This document shows positions 38,847-47,986 of a DNA stretch of 64,000 nucleotides, one piece after another. Where the stretch lies: NCBI RefSeq assembly GCF_900637545.1, contig NZ_LR134376.1:1631001-1695000 (forward strand). The letters are read 5' to 3'. Source of the DNA: Aeromonas encheleia (GTDB lineage Bacteria > Pseudomonadota > Gammaproteobacteria > Enterobacterales > Aeromonadaceae). The notes beneath the pieces were generated by a model that made no database searches, had not been told where the DNA came from, and saw only the letters and a list, made by a program, of their open reading frames with translations. The translations under genes were made by a program, and so were the position numbers. Each line of letters opens with the position of its first letter. Position 1 is the stretch's first letter.

Positions 38847-40061
38847 TTACTGCTTGTAGCCTCTGAGGAAGCGCGCGAGGCGGCCTATGGCCTCTTCCAG
38901 CTCCTCTTCACGGGGCAGGAACACCAGCCGGAAGTGATCCGGCGCCGGCCAGTTGAAGCCGGTGCCTTGCACCAGCAGCAGCTTCTCTTGCTGCAGCAGG
39001 TCGAACACCATCTTCTGATCGTCGCGAATGTCGTACACCTTGGGATCCAGGCGCGGGAACATGTAGAGCGCCCCCTTGGGCTTGACGCAGGAGACCCCCG
39101 GGATCTCGTTCAGCAGCTCCCAGGCCTTGTCCCGCTGGCGACGCAGCCGGCCGCCCGGCAGGATCAGCTCGTTGATGCTCTGGTAGCCACCGAGCGCGGT
39201 CTGGATGGCGTGCTGCATGGGCACGTTGGCACAGAGCCGCATGGAGGCCAGCATCTCCAGCCCCTCGATATAGCCCTTGGCACGGCCCTTGGGCCCGGTG
39301 ATGACCATCCAGCCCTGGCGGAAGCCACAGGCGCGATAGGCCTTGGAGAGGCCGTTGAAGGTCACCACCATCACATCGTCACACTGGGTACAGACGCTGG
39401 TGTGGGAGATGTCGTCATAGAGGATCTTGTCGTAGATCTCGTCGGCGAAGATGATGAGGTTGTGCTGGCGGGCGATCTCGATCAGCTCCAGCTGGAATTC
39501 GCTGCCGTAGACGGCGCCAGTCGGGTTGTTCGGGTTGATCAGCACCAGGCCGCGGGTGCGCGGGGTGATGCGGGCCCGGATGTCGTCCAGATCCGGATGC
39601 CAGTCGGCCCCTTCATCGCAGCGGTAGTGCACCGCATGACCGCCGGAGAGGGTGACGGCCGCGGTCCACAGCGGATAGTCGGGGGAGGGCACCAGCATCT
39701 CGTCGCCGTTGTTGAGCAGCGCCTGCATGGCCATCACGATCAGCTCGCTGGCGCCGTTGCCGATGTAGATGTCATCGATGTCGACCTTGCGCATCCCTTT
39801 CTGCTGGTAATACTGCATCACCGCCTTGCGGGCGGAGAACAGCCCCTTGGAGTCGCAATAGCCCTGGCTCTGGGGCATGTTGAGGATCACATCCTTGATG
39901 ATCTCCTCCGGTGCATCGAAACCGAACGGGGCCGGGTTGCCGATATTGAGCTTGAGGATGCGGTGGCCTTCGTCTTCGAGACGGCGAGCCTCTTTATGCA
40001 CCGGGCCGCGGATGTCATAGCAGACATCGTCGAGCTTGTGCGACTTGTCGATAGTGAACAT
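38847..40061 (-). CDS. alaA: Alanine transaminase AlaA (class I PLP aminotransferase)
   Basis: 404 aa; E. coli AlaA has 405. Conserved features: YDIRGPVHKEARRLEDEGHR, LNIGNPAPFGFDAPEEI, YIGNGASELIVMAMQALLN, LINPNNPTGAVY (NPTG motif), IIFADEIYDKI and FNGLSKAYRACGFRQGW with the PLP lysine. It makes alanine from pyruvate and glutamate. It is transcribed alone, convergent to fabV. Confidence 0.93.
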   Translation of the reverse strand: MFTIDKSHKLDDVCYDIRGPVHKEARRLEDEGHRILKLNIGNPAPFGFDAPEEIIKDVILNMPQSQGYCDSKGLFSARKAVMQYYQQKGMRKVDIDDIYIGNGASELIVMAMQALLNNGDEMLVPSPDYPLWTAAVTLSGGHAVHYRCDEGADWHPDLDDIRARITPRTRGLVLINPNNPTGAVYGSEFQLELIEIARQHNLIIFADEIYDKILYDDISHTSVCTQCDDVMVVTFNGLSKAYRACGFRQGWMVITGPKGRAKGYIEGLEMLASMRLCANVPMQHAIQTALGGYQSINELILPGGRLRRQRDKAWELLNEIPGVSCVKPKGALYMFPRLDPKVYDIRDDQKMVFDLLQQEKLLLVQGTGFNWPAPDHFRLVFLPREEELEEAIGRLARFLRGYKQ

Positions 40062-40421
40062 GGTGAGCGTGATTCCTTCCCCTGGGGGCGCGTTGGCAGA
40101 AAGCGAGTTTTAGTATCTAATTTCTTTGCCCCTATTCTTCACAGAATTGAATGCTAGAACAATCTTATTTCTGGAATAAATCCCTGATTTTTCACCATCA
40201 AACAGGGTTACCAATTTGTTGATTTCAGCAGGATCGTTTGTCTGTCTGGCGAGAAACCAGTGAAAGATGAGGAATGCTTTCACCAGGCCGCCCTAGTGTA
40301 TTGAAATATTCATCCCATCTGGCACGATTGGCTGGATCAGGAAACCGGCATCAGCCCCTGGTCCTGGCCGTCTCGGGACTTCGTCCGACGGGCTTTTTCA
40401 TCATCTCATCGAGGCATTGCC
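40062..40421. other. Divergent intergenic region alaA / DUF1653
   Basis: 360 bp, AT-rich next to alaA (around 40105-40190), where its promoter is expected. No RNA gene or recognised operator could be supported. Confidence 0.45.
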
Positions 40422-40631
40422 ATGCGCGCACCCGCACCCGGTCGCTACCGTCACTTCAAGGGAGGCCATTATCGGGTTCTCACCCTGGCCACTCATACCG
40501 AAACCCAGGAGTCGCTGGTCATCTATCAGTCCGAGCAGGATGGGGCCGTCTATGCCCGCCCCGTCGCCATGTTCATGGAGTGGATCGAGCATCAGGGGGC
40601 GGTGGTGAGCCGCTTCACCCCGCTGGACTGA
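40422..40631 (+). CDS. DUF1653 domain protein
   Basis: 69 aa consisting of one DUF1653 domain: APGRYRHFKGGHYRVLTLAT, HTETQESLVIYQSEQDG and the closing YARPVAMFMEWIE. GAGG lies 11 bp upstream. Small cytoplasmic protein; the family's function is not established. A shared bidirectional terminator separates it from grxA. Confidence 0.88.
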   Translation: MRAPAPGRYRHFKGGHYRVLTLATHTETQESLVIYQSEQDGAVYARPVAMFMEWIEHQGAVVSRFTPLD

Positions 40632-40656
40632 GCCAGTGCGGCGGTGGCCATGATGC

Positions 40657-40684
40657 AAAAAGGCGCCAGAGAGCGCCTTTTTTA
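40657..40684. terminator. Bidirectional terminator DUF1653 / grxA
   Basis: AAAAAGGCGC-CAGAGA-GCGCCTTTTT hairpin with A and T tracts, between convergent genes. Confidence 0.92.
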
Positions 40685-40703
40685 TATGCAGATGATGCTG
40701 GGA

Positions 40704-40961
40704 TCAGAGGCCCAGATTGGCCTTGGCATAGGCCTCGAAATCGGTGCAGCCACCGATGTGCTGCTCATCCAGGAAGATCTGCGGCACAGTGGTAACGGGC
40801 TTGCCCGCCTTGGCGGCCAGATCGTCCTTGGTCAGACCCTCGGCGTTGATGTCCACATAGCGGAACTCGAAATCGTCACGCTCTTCGACCAGCTGCTCGG
40901 CGAGCTGCTTGGCACGGACACAATAGGGGCAACCGGGACGACCAAAAATTTCTACAAACAT
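40704..40961 (-). CDS. grxA: Glutaredoxin 1
   Basis: 85 aa from ATG 40961, the same length as E. coli Grx1; ten further in-frame codons upstream are rejected. Active site GRPGCPYCVRAKQLAEQL (CPYC), then the GSH-binding region GKPVTTVPQIFLDEQHIGGCTDFEAY with the conserved cis-Pro in TVP. It reduces ribonucleotide reductase and protein disulfides using glutathione. Confidence 0.96.
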   Translation of the reverse strand: MFVEIFGRPGCPYCVRAKQLAEQLVEERDDFEFRYVDINAEGLTKDDLAAKAGKPVTTVPQIFLDEQHIGGCTDFEAYAKANLGL

Positions 40962-41070
40962 CTTTTTTCTCCGTGATATGAGGCAGGGCACAGCATAGCC
41001 CCGCCTCAGGGTCAGTCAAAGTGGAAATTGCCGATACCCATGTTCGGCATCTTCGATAGCCAGCCGCTTG

Positions 41071-41101
41071 TTGCTTGGCAATCTGGATGGGTTGCTGCTG
41101 G
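41071..41101 (-). repeat. Direct repeat of the dacB 3' end
   Basis: The 31 bases at 41071-41101 match 41121-41151, the final codons of dacB (QQQPIQIAEQ), at 30 of 31 positions, offset exactly 50 bp. In the outer copy the stop codon is absent (CAACAA in place of CAATAA). Confidence 0.85.
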
Positions 41102-41117
41102 CAAGGCTCAGCCCGAT

Positions 41118-42551
41118 TTATTGCTCGGCAATCTGGATGGGTTGCTGCTGGTAGATGCTCTCCAGCACTCCTTTCTCAAATCCGGTCCAGGGCCAGGGTG
41201 CCTTGCTGGCACGGTAGCGTTCGTGGGTGGCCGGATCCTGGGACAGACCGCGTTGGAACATGACGAAGGCCTTGCGCTGACCGCTCGCCGTGTCGATGAA
41301 ACCTGCCAGGTTGGAGGTGCCGGTGATGGTGCCGGTCTTGGCATGCACCTTGTTCTTCATCATGGGGGCGGTGACGCTGCGGCGCCAGGCCAGGGTGCCG
41401 TCGACCTGGGCGCTGGGCAGCAACTTGATGAAGTCGAGCTCGGCATCATTCTTCTGGATGAAGTTCAGCACCGACAGCATCTGGCGCGCGCTGATGAGGT
41501 TATGAGCGGAGAGGCCCGAGCCGTCGGCCAGGGTGGCGTTGCCGAGATCGATGCCGTTCTTGGTCAGGATGGCGCGTACCGCCATGGTGCCGCTGCGGTA
41601 GCTGCCCGGCTTGTTGTAATAGTGGCGACCCACCGTCTTCAGGAAGGTGTCGGCGTAGAGGTTGTCCGATCTCTTCAGCATCTTGCTCAGCATGACGGGC
41701 AGGGAGACGGAGTAGTGGGTCGCCAGAGTCTCGGCACCCACCGGTGCCTTGTGGGTGACGCGCAGCAGGCCGTCGTGGCTGATGCCGGCGCGGTTCATGG
41801 CCCAGCGGATGTTGTCCCAGCCCCAGGCTTCCACGTCGTGGATGGCAAAGCGTAGGCCCTGCGGCTCCTTGCTCGGGCTGATGCAGCCTTTGAGCTCATA
41901 GAAGTTGCCCTTGGCCATGTCCACTTCCAGGGCGCAGAACTGGCGCGCCATGTCGCCATAGCTCATCACCTCCACGTTGTCGGCTCCTATGCCGATGGGC
42001 ACGCCGGTGGCCACGTTGCCGATGGCCGGCTTGCCAATCTGGGTGGCGGTGATGGTGCCGTAGGCGCAGTTCTTGTCGATGATGACGGAGGAGACAGGCG
42101 CCGCGAAGCAGAGGGTCTGATCCCCCCATGACCAGCCGTTGCCGCGCTCGTAGCCGTTGTAGGCACCGGTGTTGACGTAGACATTGCCCTGGATGCGGGT
42201 GACCCCGAGCTGCTTGAACAGGGCCACCAGATCCATCCGTGACAGGGTGGGATCGCCGACGAAGTTGATCCAGATATCGCCATTGATGACGTCCCCTTGC
42301 TTGGCGCCGGGCTGGGCCTGCACGTCGGTGGCGAAGCGGAAGTCGGCACCGAGTTCGAGGCGGGCGGCCAGGGCGGTGAGCACCTTCATGGTGGAGGCGG
42401 GCGCTATCATGTCGTCGGCGTGACGGGCGAATTCAACCCCGCCGTTGCCTTGTACTATGATGGCGTACTGGCCCCCCTTGGGCGGGGTCAGCGGGGTGGC
42501 GTGGGCCACCATGGAAAACAGAGCACAAAAACCAATCAACAGCCGCTGCAT
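41118..42551 (-). CDS. dacB: D-alanyl-D-alanine carboxypeptidase/endopeptidase DacB (PBP4)
   Basis: 477 aa from ATG 42551; longer in-frame sequence runs into radD tail repeats and is rejected. Signal peptide LLIGFCALFSMVAHA. Class C penicillin-binding motifs are present: SxxK in IAPASTMKVLTALAA, SxN in LADGSGLSAHNLIS and KTG in VHAKTGTITGTSNLAG. It trims peptidoglycan stem peptides in the periplasm. It follows radD on the same strand, and its 5' leader contains radD-derived repeats; its own 3' tail is duplicated downstream. Confidence 0.94.
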   Translation of the reverse strand: MQRLLIGFCALFSMVAHATPLTPPKGGQYAIIVQGNGGVEFARHADDMIAPASTMKVLTALAARLELGADFRFATDVQAQPGAKQGDVINGDIWINFVGDPTLSRMDLVALFKQLGVTRIQGNVYVNTGAYNGYERGNGWSWGDQTLCFAAPVSSVIIDKNCAYGTITATQIGKPAIGNVATGVPIGIGADNVEVMSYGDMARQFCALEVDMAKGNFYELKGCISPSKEPQGLRFAIHDVEAWGWDNIRWAMNRAGISHDGLLRVTHKAPVGAETLATHYSVSLPVMLSKMLKRSDNLYADTFLKTVGRHYYNKPGSYRSGTMAVRAILTKNGIDLGNATLADGSGLSAHNLISARQMLSVLNFIQKNDAELDFIKLLPSAQVDGTLAWRRSVTAPMMKNKVHAKTGTITGTSNLAGFIDTASGQRKAFVMFQRGLSQDPATHERYRASKAPWPWTGFEKGVLESIYQQQPIQIAEQ

Positions 42552-42571
42552 AAGATCCTCTAACTTGACGA

Positions 42572-42707
42572 AGGGGTCGGCAGTGCGATGCCAACCCTGA
42601 TAACCAACCATTTACTCTCTCACCCGCTCGCCTGGAGCAGGCACTCACTAAGGTGTCCGCGGTACGACATCGATCCTGGTAGCCAATGACTCGCTCTCAC
42701 AGCTGCC
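42572..42707 (-). repeat. Two degenerate tandem copies of the radD 3' end
   Basis: Segments at 42651-42707 and 42572-42625 both resemble 42731-42787 in radD, spaced 80 and 79 bp. The first copy is roughly three-quarters identical. Translated in suitable frames they read GYQDRCRTADTLV and GYQGWHRTADPFV against the authentic [13 protein letters not shown]. They fill the radD-dacB gap. Confidence 0.8.
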
Positions 42708-42722
42708 AGCAAGAAGCGGGCG

Positions 42723-44483
42723 CTAACTCAGGGTGTCCGCGGTACGGTATCGACCCTGATAATCAAAAATTTTCTCTTTCACCTGCCAGAAGCGCCCGGA
42801 CTTGCGCGCGATGACAAAATCCGGATGACGAAACTGGGTGCCGGCCGCCAGCACGCTGTCCAGGGTGGTGAATTCGGGCTCCAGGCCTGGGGCGGGCCAA
42901 TGATGACGCACAAAGTGCTGTTGAAACAAGCGCCGTGCGGCCAGGGAGTGAAAGCCGAAGTATTCGGTCAGGGTCAGGCCGTCCTCATCGTGGTAGGTGA
43001 CCTCCAGCCGCTCCCCCTGTTTGCCCCGGCCAGCCGCGAGCGCGAGGCCGGCGCAGCGGATCACCATGCAATCCTTGAGATTGAGCGCCTCCTTGAGCTT
43101 GTCGTCCGGATCTACCAGCAACTGATCGCAGCTCTGGCAACGGCGGGCGGCGATGTCGTTCTCCGCGCCGCAGGCGGGACAAATCTTGGCGCGAAAGCGG
43201 TAGTCGCACTCCTCCCGGTTGCCCTCGTCATCCTCGAACAGCCCCTGACAGCGGCGGCCGTAGTGTTCGATCACCTTGCCATCCTCGTCGGTCTTGCCCC
43301 AGAAGGTGTTGGCAAAGCCGCAGGCGGGGCAGGGTACCTGCACCGGCTCGGTGCCGGCATGGGGCCTGGGCTCACCCACTTCGGGGGCGAACAGGTTGAA
43401 GTTGTTGCCGGCGTAGTCGAGCACCAGGCAATCGGCCTTGCCCGGCGACAGGCGCAAGCCCCGGCCGACGATCTGCTGATAGAGCGACACCGATTCGGTG
43501 GGGCGCAGCATCACGATGAGATCGACATGGGGGGCATCGAAGCCGGTGGTGAGCACCGCCACGTTGACCAGAAACTTGATCTCCCGCGCCTTGAAGGCGT
43601 GGATGAGGGCATCCCGCTCCGGGCCCGGGGTCTCGCCGGTGACGAGGGCCGCCGTCTGGGATTTGGCGAGCAGCAGCCCCTGAATTTCCCGGGCGTGCTC
43701 GACGGTGGCGGCGAAGATCATCACCCCCTGCCGATCGGCGGCGTATTCCAGCACCTGGCTCAGGATATGGGGGGTGACCCGCTGCTGGCGTTTGAGCTCG
43801 CCATTGAGATCCGCCTCGCTGAACAGGCCGTTCTCCCGTGGCACCAGCTTGCTGAAGTCGTAGTGGACTATGGGGGCATCGACCAGCCGGGGCGGGGTCA
43901 GGTAGCCATTCTTCACCATGTAGCGCAGCGGCAGCTCGAACACGCAGTCACCAAACAGCCGTTCGCCGTGGCTCTTCACCATGCCGTGATAGTGGCGCCG
44001 GTAGATCCAGCCCAGCCCCAACCGGTAGGGGGTGGCGGTGAGGCCGAGGATCTTGAGGGCCGGGTTGGTGGCTCTGAGATGGCCGATCACCTGATGGTAC
44101 TGGCTGTCATCATCGAGCGAGACCCGGTGGCACTCGTCGATGATGAGCAACGAAAAGGCGCCATCGAAGGCAGCCAGGTTGCGGGCCACCGACTGCACCG
44201 AGCCGAACACCACCTGGGCGCTGGCCTGCTTGCGATCCAGCCCGGCGGCGAAGATGTCGGCACGCAGATCCCAGGCCTCGTACTTGGCGTGGTTCTGCTC
44301 CACCAGCTCCTTGACGTGGGCCAGCACCAGCACCCGGCCACGGGCCTTGCGGGCCAGCTCGGCGATCACCAGGCTCTTGCCGGCGCCGGTTGGCAATACC
44401 ACCACGGCGGGATCCGGACGTTGACGAAAGTGCTGGATGACGGCGTTGACTGCGTCTGTCTGATAGGGTCTGAGAACGAACAT
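42723..44483 (-). CDS. radD: RadD-type superfamily 2 helicase
   Basis: 586 aa, the same length as E. coli RadD (YejH). Motif [18 protein letters not shown], motif [13 protein letters not shown], motif [14 protein letters not shown] and motif [17 protein letters not shown] define the SF2 core. The C-terminal part has two zinc-binding clusters ([12 protein letters not shown] and [19 protein letters not shown]). The last strand is [20 protein letters not shown]. RadD acts with SSB/RecA in double-strand break repair and reversal of recombination intermediates. Probably co-transcribed with dacB. Confidence 0.94.
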   Translation of the reverse strand: MFVLRPYQTDAVNAVIQHFRQRPDPAVVVLPTGAGKSLVIAELARKARGRVLVLAHVKELVEQNHAKYEAWDLRADIFAAGLDRKQASAQVVFGSVQSVARNLAAFDGAFSLLIIDECHRVSLDDDSQYHQVIGHLRATNPALKILGLTATPYRLGLGWIYRRHYHGMVKSHGERLFGDCVFELPLRYMVKNGYLTPPRLVDAPIVHYDFSKLVPRENGLFSEADLNGELKRQQRVTPHILSQVLEYAADRQGVMIFAATVEHAREIQGLLLAKSQTAALVTGETPGPERDALIHAFKAREIKFLVNVAVLTTGFDAPHVDLIVMLRPTESVSLYQQIVGRGLRLSPGKADCLVLDYAGNNFNLFAPEVGEPRPHAGTEPVQVPCPACGFANTFWGKTDEDGKVIEHYGRRCQGLFEDDEGNREECDYRFRAKICPACGAENDIAARRCQSCDQLLVDPDDKLKEALNLKDCMVIRCAGLALAAGRGKQGERLEVTYHDEDGLTLTEYFGFHSLAARRLFQQHFVRHHWPAPGLEPEFTTLDSVLAAGTQFRHPDFVIARKSGRFWQVKEKIFDYQGRYRTADTLS

Positions 44484-44653
44484 GAGGAGACTGGTCGGTG
44501 CGAGATGGCGCCATTATAGGGATCTTGCCGCCAAAATGCAGCGGGCAGGCGTGAGAGGGCAGAAGTGATATGGGGCAAGGTGGTGACGGGCGTCTCGCCG
44601 CCAAAGGAAGCGGGCCAGAATGATTCTGGCCCGCCGAGAGAGTGCAATCTTGC

Positions 44654-45691
44654 TTAGTGGAAGGGGAACAGGTAGTTGAGCCAGCTACCCATGCGCAGCA
44701 GAATCTTACGCATGATGGCCACATGGTGGAAATAATCGGTGTAGATAGCCGCCTGGCCACTCGAGCCCGCGATCACCTGATACTTGGACCACTCGGGGTC
44801 GGTGATCTTGATGAGGACAGGCAGACGGCCCGGCACCTGGGCTGAGGTCTGATCCAGCAAGCCTATGTTGGCCTGCACGTTACCCGAGGCGATGGCGGGG
44901 ATCACGGCTTGTACCTCACCCTTGAAAATCTTGCCTGGGATACCGTCGATCACCACCTCGGCTTCATCGCCGACCGCCAGTCGCTGCATGCTGTTCTGCC
45001 AGAACCAGCCGACATAAGAGGTATCGTCCTCGTGGATGAAGGTCATCACAGGGCGATACATGTAGGGGGTCGCTATCATGCCGGGGCGCAGCGCCAGCTG
45101 GACGACGTGGCCATCGCTCGGGGCATAGACCACGGTCTGCTCCAGCGCGTACTTGGCCTCGTTGAGCTGTGCCTGCAGATCATTGATGGTCGCTTTTTGC
45201 TGATCCAGCTGGGCGACGATGTCGTCCACGTTGGCCTGGGTGACGTCGAGGTCACGCTGCTTGCCGATGCCGCGGCGTACCAGCTCCAGGGCACGATCGC
45301 GATCCAGGCTGGCTGAACGGAGTCTGGCACCGAGTGCCTTGAGGAAATCCTGATTGGAGTCGAGCCGCGCCGTCAGGCTGGCGACCTTCTGCTCGAAGGG
45401 TTCTGACTCGATGCGAAACAGCACATCTCCCTTTTTGACTTTCTGGTTGGGCTTGACATCAACTTCGCTGACGCGGCCCTTCACCAGAGGCACTATGGGG
45501 GTGGAGACGTAGTAGTTGCGCGACATTTCAGAATAGGGATGGTTGTAGTTCATCAGTACGATGAGCGCCCCTATGATGAAGACGCCACCGAGCACGGCCG
45601 TCGGCACTGTCCACTTGTTGAGCGGGATCTTGAAGATCTTGAAAATCCCTACACAGATGGCGGTATAGGTAAGAATGAGTAGCAAGTCCAT
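44654..45691 (-). CDS. HlyD-family membrane-fusion protein (YiaV/YibH-like)
   Basis: 345 aa. One N-terminal membrane segment (VPTAVLGGVFIIGALIVLMNY), then a periplasmic adaptor: lipoyl-like halves STPIVPLVKGRVSEVDVKPNQKVKKGDVLF and YAPSDGHVVQLALRPGMIATPY flanking a helical hairpin. The upstream gene encodes a DUF3302 protein; the same pair exists in E. coli as yiaW-yiaV. Such adaptors bridge an inner-membrane pump to an outer-membrane channel, but no pump is adjacent here and the substrate is unknown. Confidence 0.87.
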   Translation of the reverse strand: MDLLLILTYTAICVGIFKIFKIPLNKWTVPTAVLGGVFIIGALIVLMNYNHPYSEMSRNYYVSTPIVPLVKGRVSEVDVKPNQKVKKGDVLFRIESEPFEQKVASLTARLDSNQDFLKALGARLRSASLDRDRALELVRRGIGKQRDLDVTQANVDDIVAQLDQQKATINDLQAQLNEAKYALEQTVVYAPSDGHVVQLALRPGMIATPYMYRPVMTFIHEDDTSYVGWFWQNSMQRLAVGDEAEVVIDGIPGKIFKGEVQAVIPAIASGNVQANIGLLDQTSAQVPGRLPVLIKITDPEWSKYQVIAGSSGQAAIYTDYFHHVAIMRKILLRMGSWLNYLFPFH

Positions 45692-45701
45692 GAAATATTA
45701 C

Positions 45702-46046
45702 CTACTTTTCGGTCTGTTCGAGCGTTGCCATACGGGCTTGCAATGCGGCAAGTTCTTGCTTGAGTGTGGAGATCTCATTCTCGTCTTTTTCCAGACGCTG
45801 ATTGAAACCCCAACCCCGATCGGGACGATAAATCGTGGCCCAGATCCAGAGGAAGGGCCAGAGCACATGCAGGGTGAACAGGCTAACCCAGCCCGCCACA
45901 TGAATGGCGTCCTGATGGGGATGATTGCGGTGTTTGGCAATTTCATACGGGATATCGTGAATGACGATAACGCCGTAGAACATGACCAGAACGACAAACA
46001 CCAATATCCCGAGGGCAACGTAGGTAAGTATGTAATCAGGTATCAT
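45702..46046 (-). CDS. DUF3302 inner-membrane protein (YiaW-like)
   Basis: 114 aa from ATG 46046; the open frame continues upstream without a ribosome site. Two membrane segments (YILTYVALGILVFVVLVMFYGV and VAGWVSLFTLHVLWPFLWIWAT), then a cytoplasmic coiled coil (KDENEISTLKQELAALQARM). Conserved HDIPYEIAKHRNHPHQDAIH between the segments. Partner of the HlyD-like protein 10 bp downstream. Confidence 0.85.
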   Translation of the reverse strand: MIPDYILTYVALGILVFVVLVMFYGVIVIHDIPYEIAKHRNHPHQDAIHVAGWVSLFTLHVLWPFLWIWATIYRPDRGWGFNQRLEKDENEISTLKQELAALQARMATLEQTEK

Positions 46047-46272
46047 TAATGTCTCCAATCGAGGCTGCAAGGTCACACACTGACTTGCACCCATAGTTTC
46101 TGGTGCATGATGACAGCATATTACGTCAGCGCAAGACTGCAATCAGAGTGTTGACATTCCGGTACAGCCTCGGTTCATTGGCTGGTCATAAACCGCGCAC
46201 GATGAATTTCTTTCTGTAAAATCAAAGGGGAAAAGGGATTCGGATGTCACAGCTCAAGGAGATGAGTTAGCG

Positions 46273-47919
46273 ATGAAAAGACCATGCTGGATGAGTCTGT
46301 TATGGGGAGGGCTGCTGCTGGTCAGCCTGTTGTCGGCAAGGATCGGCTGGGCGGCAGAGCCCAGGATGGCGCCCACCGAGCAGGAGCGGTCACAGACCCT
46401 GATCCTGCTCCATGAGCCCATCGTCATGTTGCAGACCAAGTATGGCAGCCTGGATGGGGCGGCCAGGGTGCGGCTGGTCCATGAACGGCTCCAGGCCATG
46501 GCGCCCGGCGACTTGAACTCGCCCGTCACCCTGGCCAAGGGGACTCGGGTCGGCCAGGATAGCCGGGAGTTCATGGTGAACGGCAAGCGCATTCTGGTGC
46601 TGCTGGCCGGCGATCTGGACGAATTCGATGAGTTGACGCTGGATCAGGCGGCCGAGCGGGTCCGGCTGCGCCTGGATGAGGTCCGCATCAAGTATCTTGA
46701 GCTGCATTCAGCCCCCTATCTGCTCAAGGCCGTCGGCAAGACCCTGCTGGCCAGTGCCCTCTTCTTTGGCCTGGTCTGGCTGCTGCAAAAGGGGCTGCGG
46801 CTGGTCAAGAAGTGGCTCGCCAACCGCCTGCTGTTGCAGAGGGGGTTGATCCCCCATCAGTGGCGCCAGGTGGCGGGCAATGTCGAGGCTCGCCTGCTGA
46901 GTCTGCTGACGCTGCTGCTGATCTTCGCACTCACCTATGGCTGGCTCACCTATGTGCTGGGGCTCTTTCCGCAAACGCGGGCCTGGAGCGAGCGGCTGGG
47001 AGACTCCTTGTTCACCCTGTGCGGCGACATGCTGGAGGGGATGATCGCGGCCATGCCGGGGCTGGTGACGGTGCTGCTGATCATCGTCATCACCCGCTTC
47101 TTCATCCGGATGTTGGCCATAGTGTTCGATCGCATCGAGCGCGGCCAGTTCCGGGTGCAGGGCCTGCACGCCGAGACCATAGGCGCCACCCGGCGGTTGC
47201 TCTCGGTGGTGATCTGGCTGTTCGCCCTGACGGTGGCCTATCCCTACCTGCCCGGCGCCAATTCCGACGCCTTCAAGGGGATCAGCGTCTTCTTCGGGCT
47301 GATGGTGACCCTGGGCTCGGCCGGGATCATGAACCATGCCATGAGCGGTCTGGTGCTCATCTACTCCCGCGCCCTGCGGCCCGGCGATCTGGTTCAGATC
47401 GGCGAGGTGGAGGGGATGGTGACCGAGCTCAACGCCCTCTCGACCAAGCTGGTGACGCGCCAGGATCACGAGGTGACCCTGCCCAATGCCGTGGTGGTCG
47501 GCGGCAGGGTGACCAATCTCACGCGGCTGGCGGGGGACAAGGGGGTCGCCCTGCTGACCAAGGTGACCATCGGCTACGACACCCCCTGGCGTCAGGTGCA
47601 CGCCATGCTGGAGCTGGCGGCGCGGCGCTGTCAGCAGCTCAACCAGGCCGAGCCACCGCTGGTGCGCCAGCTCAACCTGCAGGACTGGTATGTGGAGTAC
47701 GAGCTGCAGGTGCGCATGAAGGACGGCTTGTTGCCCGCGGTAGCCAAGACGGAGCTGCATGGCCACATCCAGGATGTGTTCAACGAGTTCGGGGTGCAGA
47801 TCATGTCCCCCAACTTCATCGCCCAGCCGGAGCAGGCGGTGCTGGTGGCCAGAGAGCACTGGTATCAGGCCCCGGCCGAGGCGCCCGCGGAGGAGAGTCC
47901 GGCGGCCAGACAGGGGTGA
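46273..47919 (+). CDS. MscS-family mechanosensitive channel
   Basis: 548 aa. Signal peptide (LLLVSLLSARIGWAA), a ~120-residue periplasmic domain, then about five membrane segments from residue 155. The MscS pore helix and beta domain are seen in VTLGSAGIMNHAMSGLVLIY, then RPGDLVQIGEVEGMVTELNA and VTLPNAVVVGGRVTNLTR. Larger than E. coli MscS (286 aa), similar to YbdG/YnaI-type channels with extra segments. It would release solutes on membrane tension. GGAGATGAG provides the ribosome site. Confidence 0.92.
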   Translation: MKRPCWMSLLWGGLLLVSLLSARIGWAAEPRMAPTEQERSQTLILLHEPIVMLQTKYGSLDGAARVRLVHERLQAMAPGDLNSPVTLAKGTRVGQDSREFMVNGKRILVLLAGDLDEFDELTLDQAAERVRLRLDEVRIKYLELHSAPYLLKAVGKTLLASALFFGLVWLLQKGLRLVKKWLANRLLLQRGLIPHQWRQVAGNVEARLLSLLTLLLIFALTYGWLTYVLGLFPQTRAWSERLGDSLFTLCGDMLEGMIAAMPGLVTVLLIIVITRFFIRMLAIVFDRIERGQFRVQGLHAETIGATRRLLSVVIWLFALTVAYPYLPGANSDAFKGISVFFGLMVTLGSAGIMNHAMSGLVLIYSRALRPGDLVQIGEVEGMVTELNALSTKLVTRQDHEVTLPNAVVVGGRVTNLTRLAGDKGVALLTKVTIGYDTPWRQVHAMLELAARRCQQLNQAEPPLVRQLNLQDWYVEYELQVRMKDGLLPAVAKTELHGHIQDVFNEFGVQIMSPNFIAQPEQAVLVAREHWYQAPAEAPAEESPAARQG

Positions 47920-47936
47920 ACGCAGAGGGAAAACGA

Positions 47937-47968
47937 GAAGGCCCGGCAGCGATGCCGGGCCTTCATAT
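47937..47968. terminator. Bidirectional terminator mscS-like / cstA-like
   Basis: GAAGGCCCGGCA-GCGA-TGCCGGGCCTTC hairpin between convergent genes. Confidence 0.88.
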
Positions 47969-47986
47969 TTGGGTGCGATACGCGGG

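Noticed and set aside
41075..41263. 62-codon plus-strand frame over the dacB end
   Set aside because: Explained by the direct repeat of the dacB tail, whose two copies give a repeated peptide on the opposite strand.
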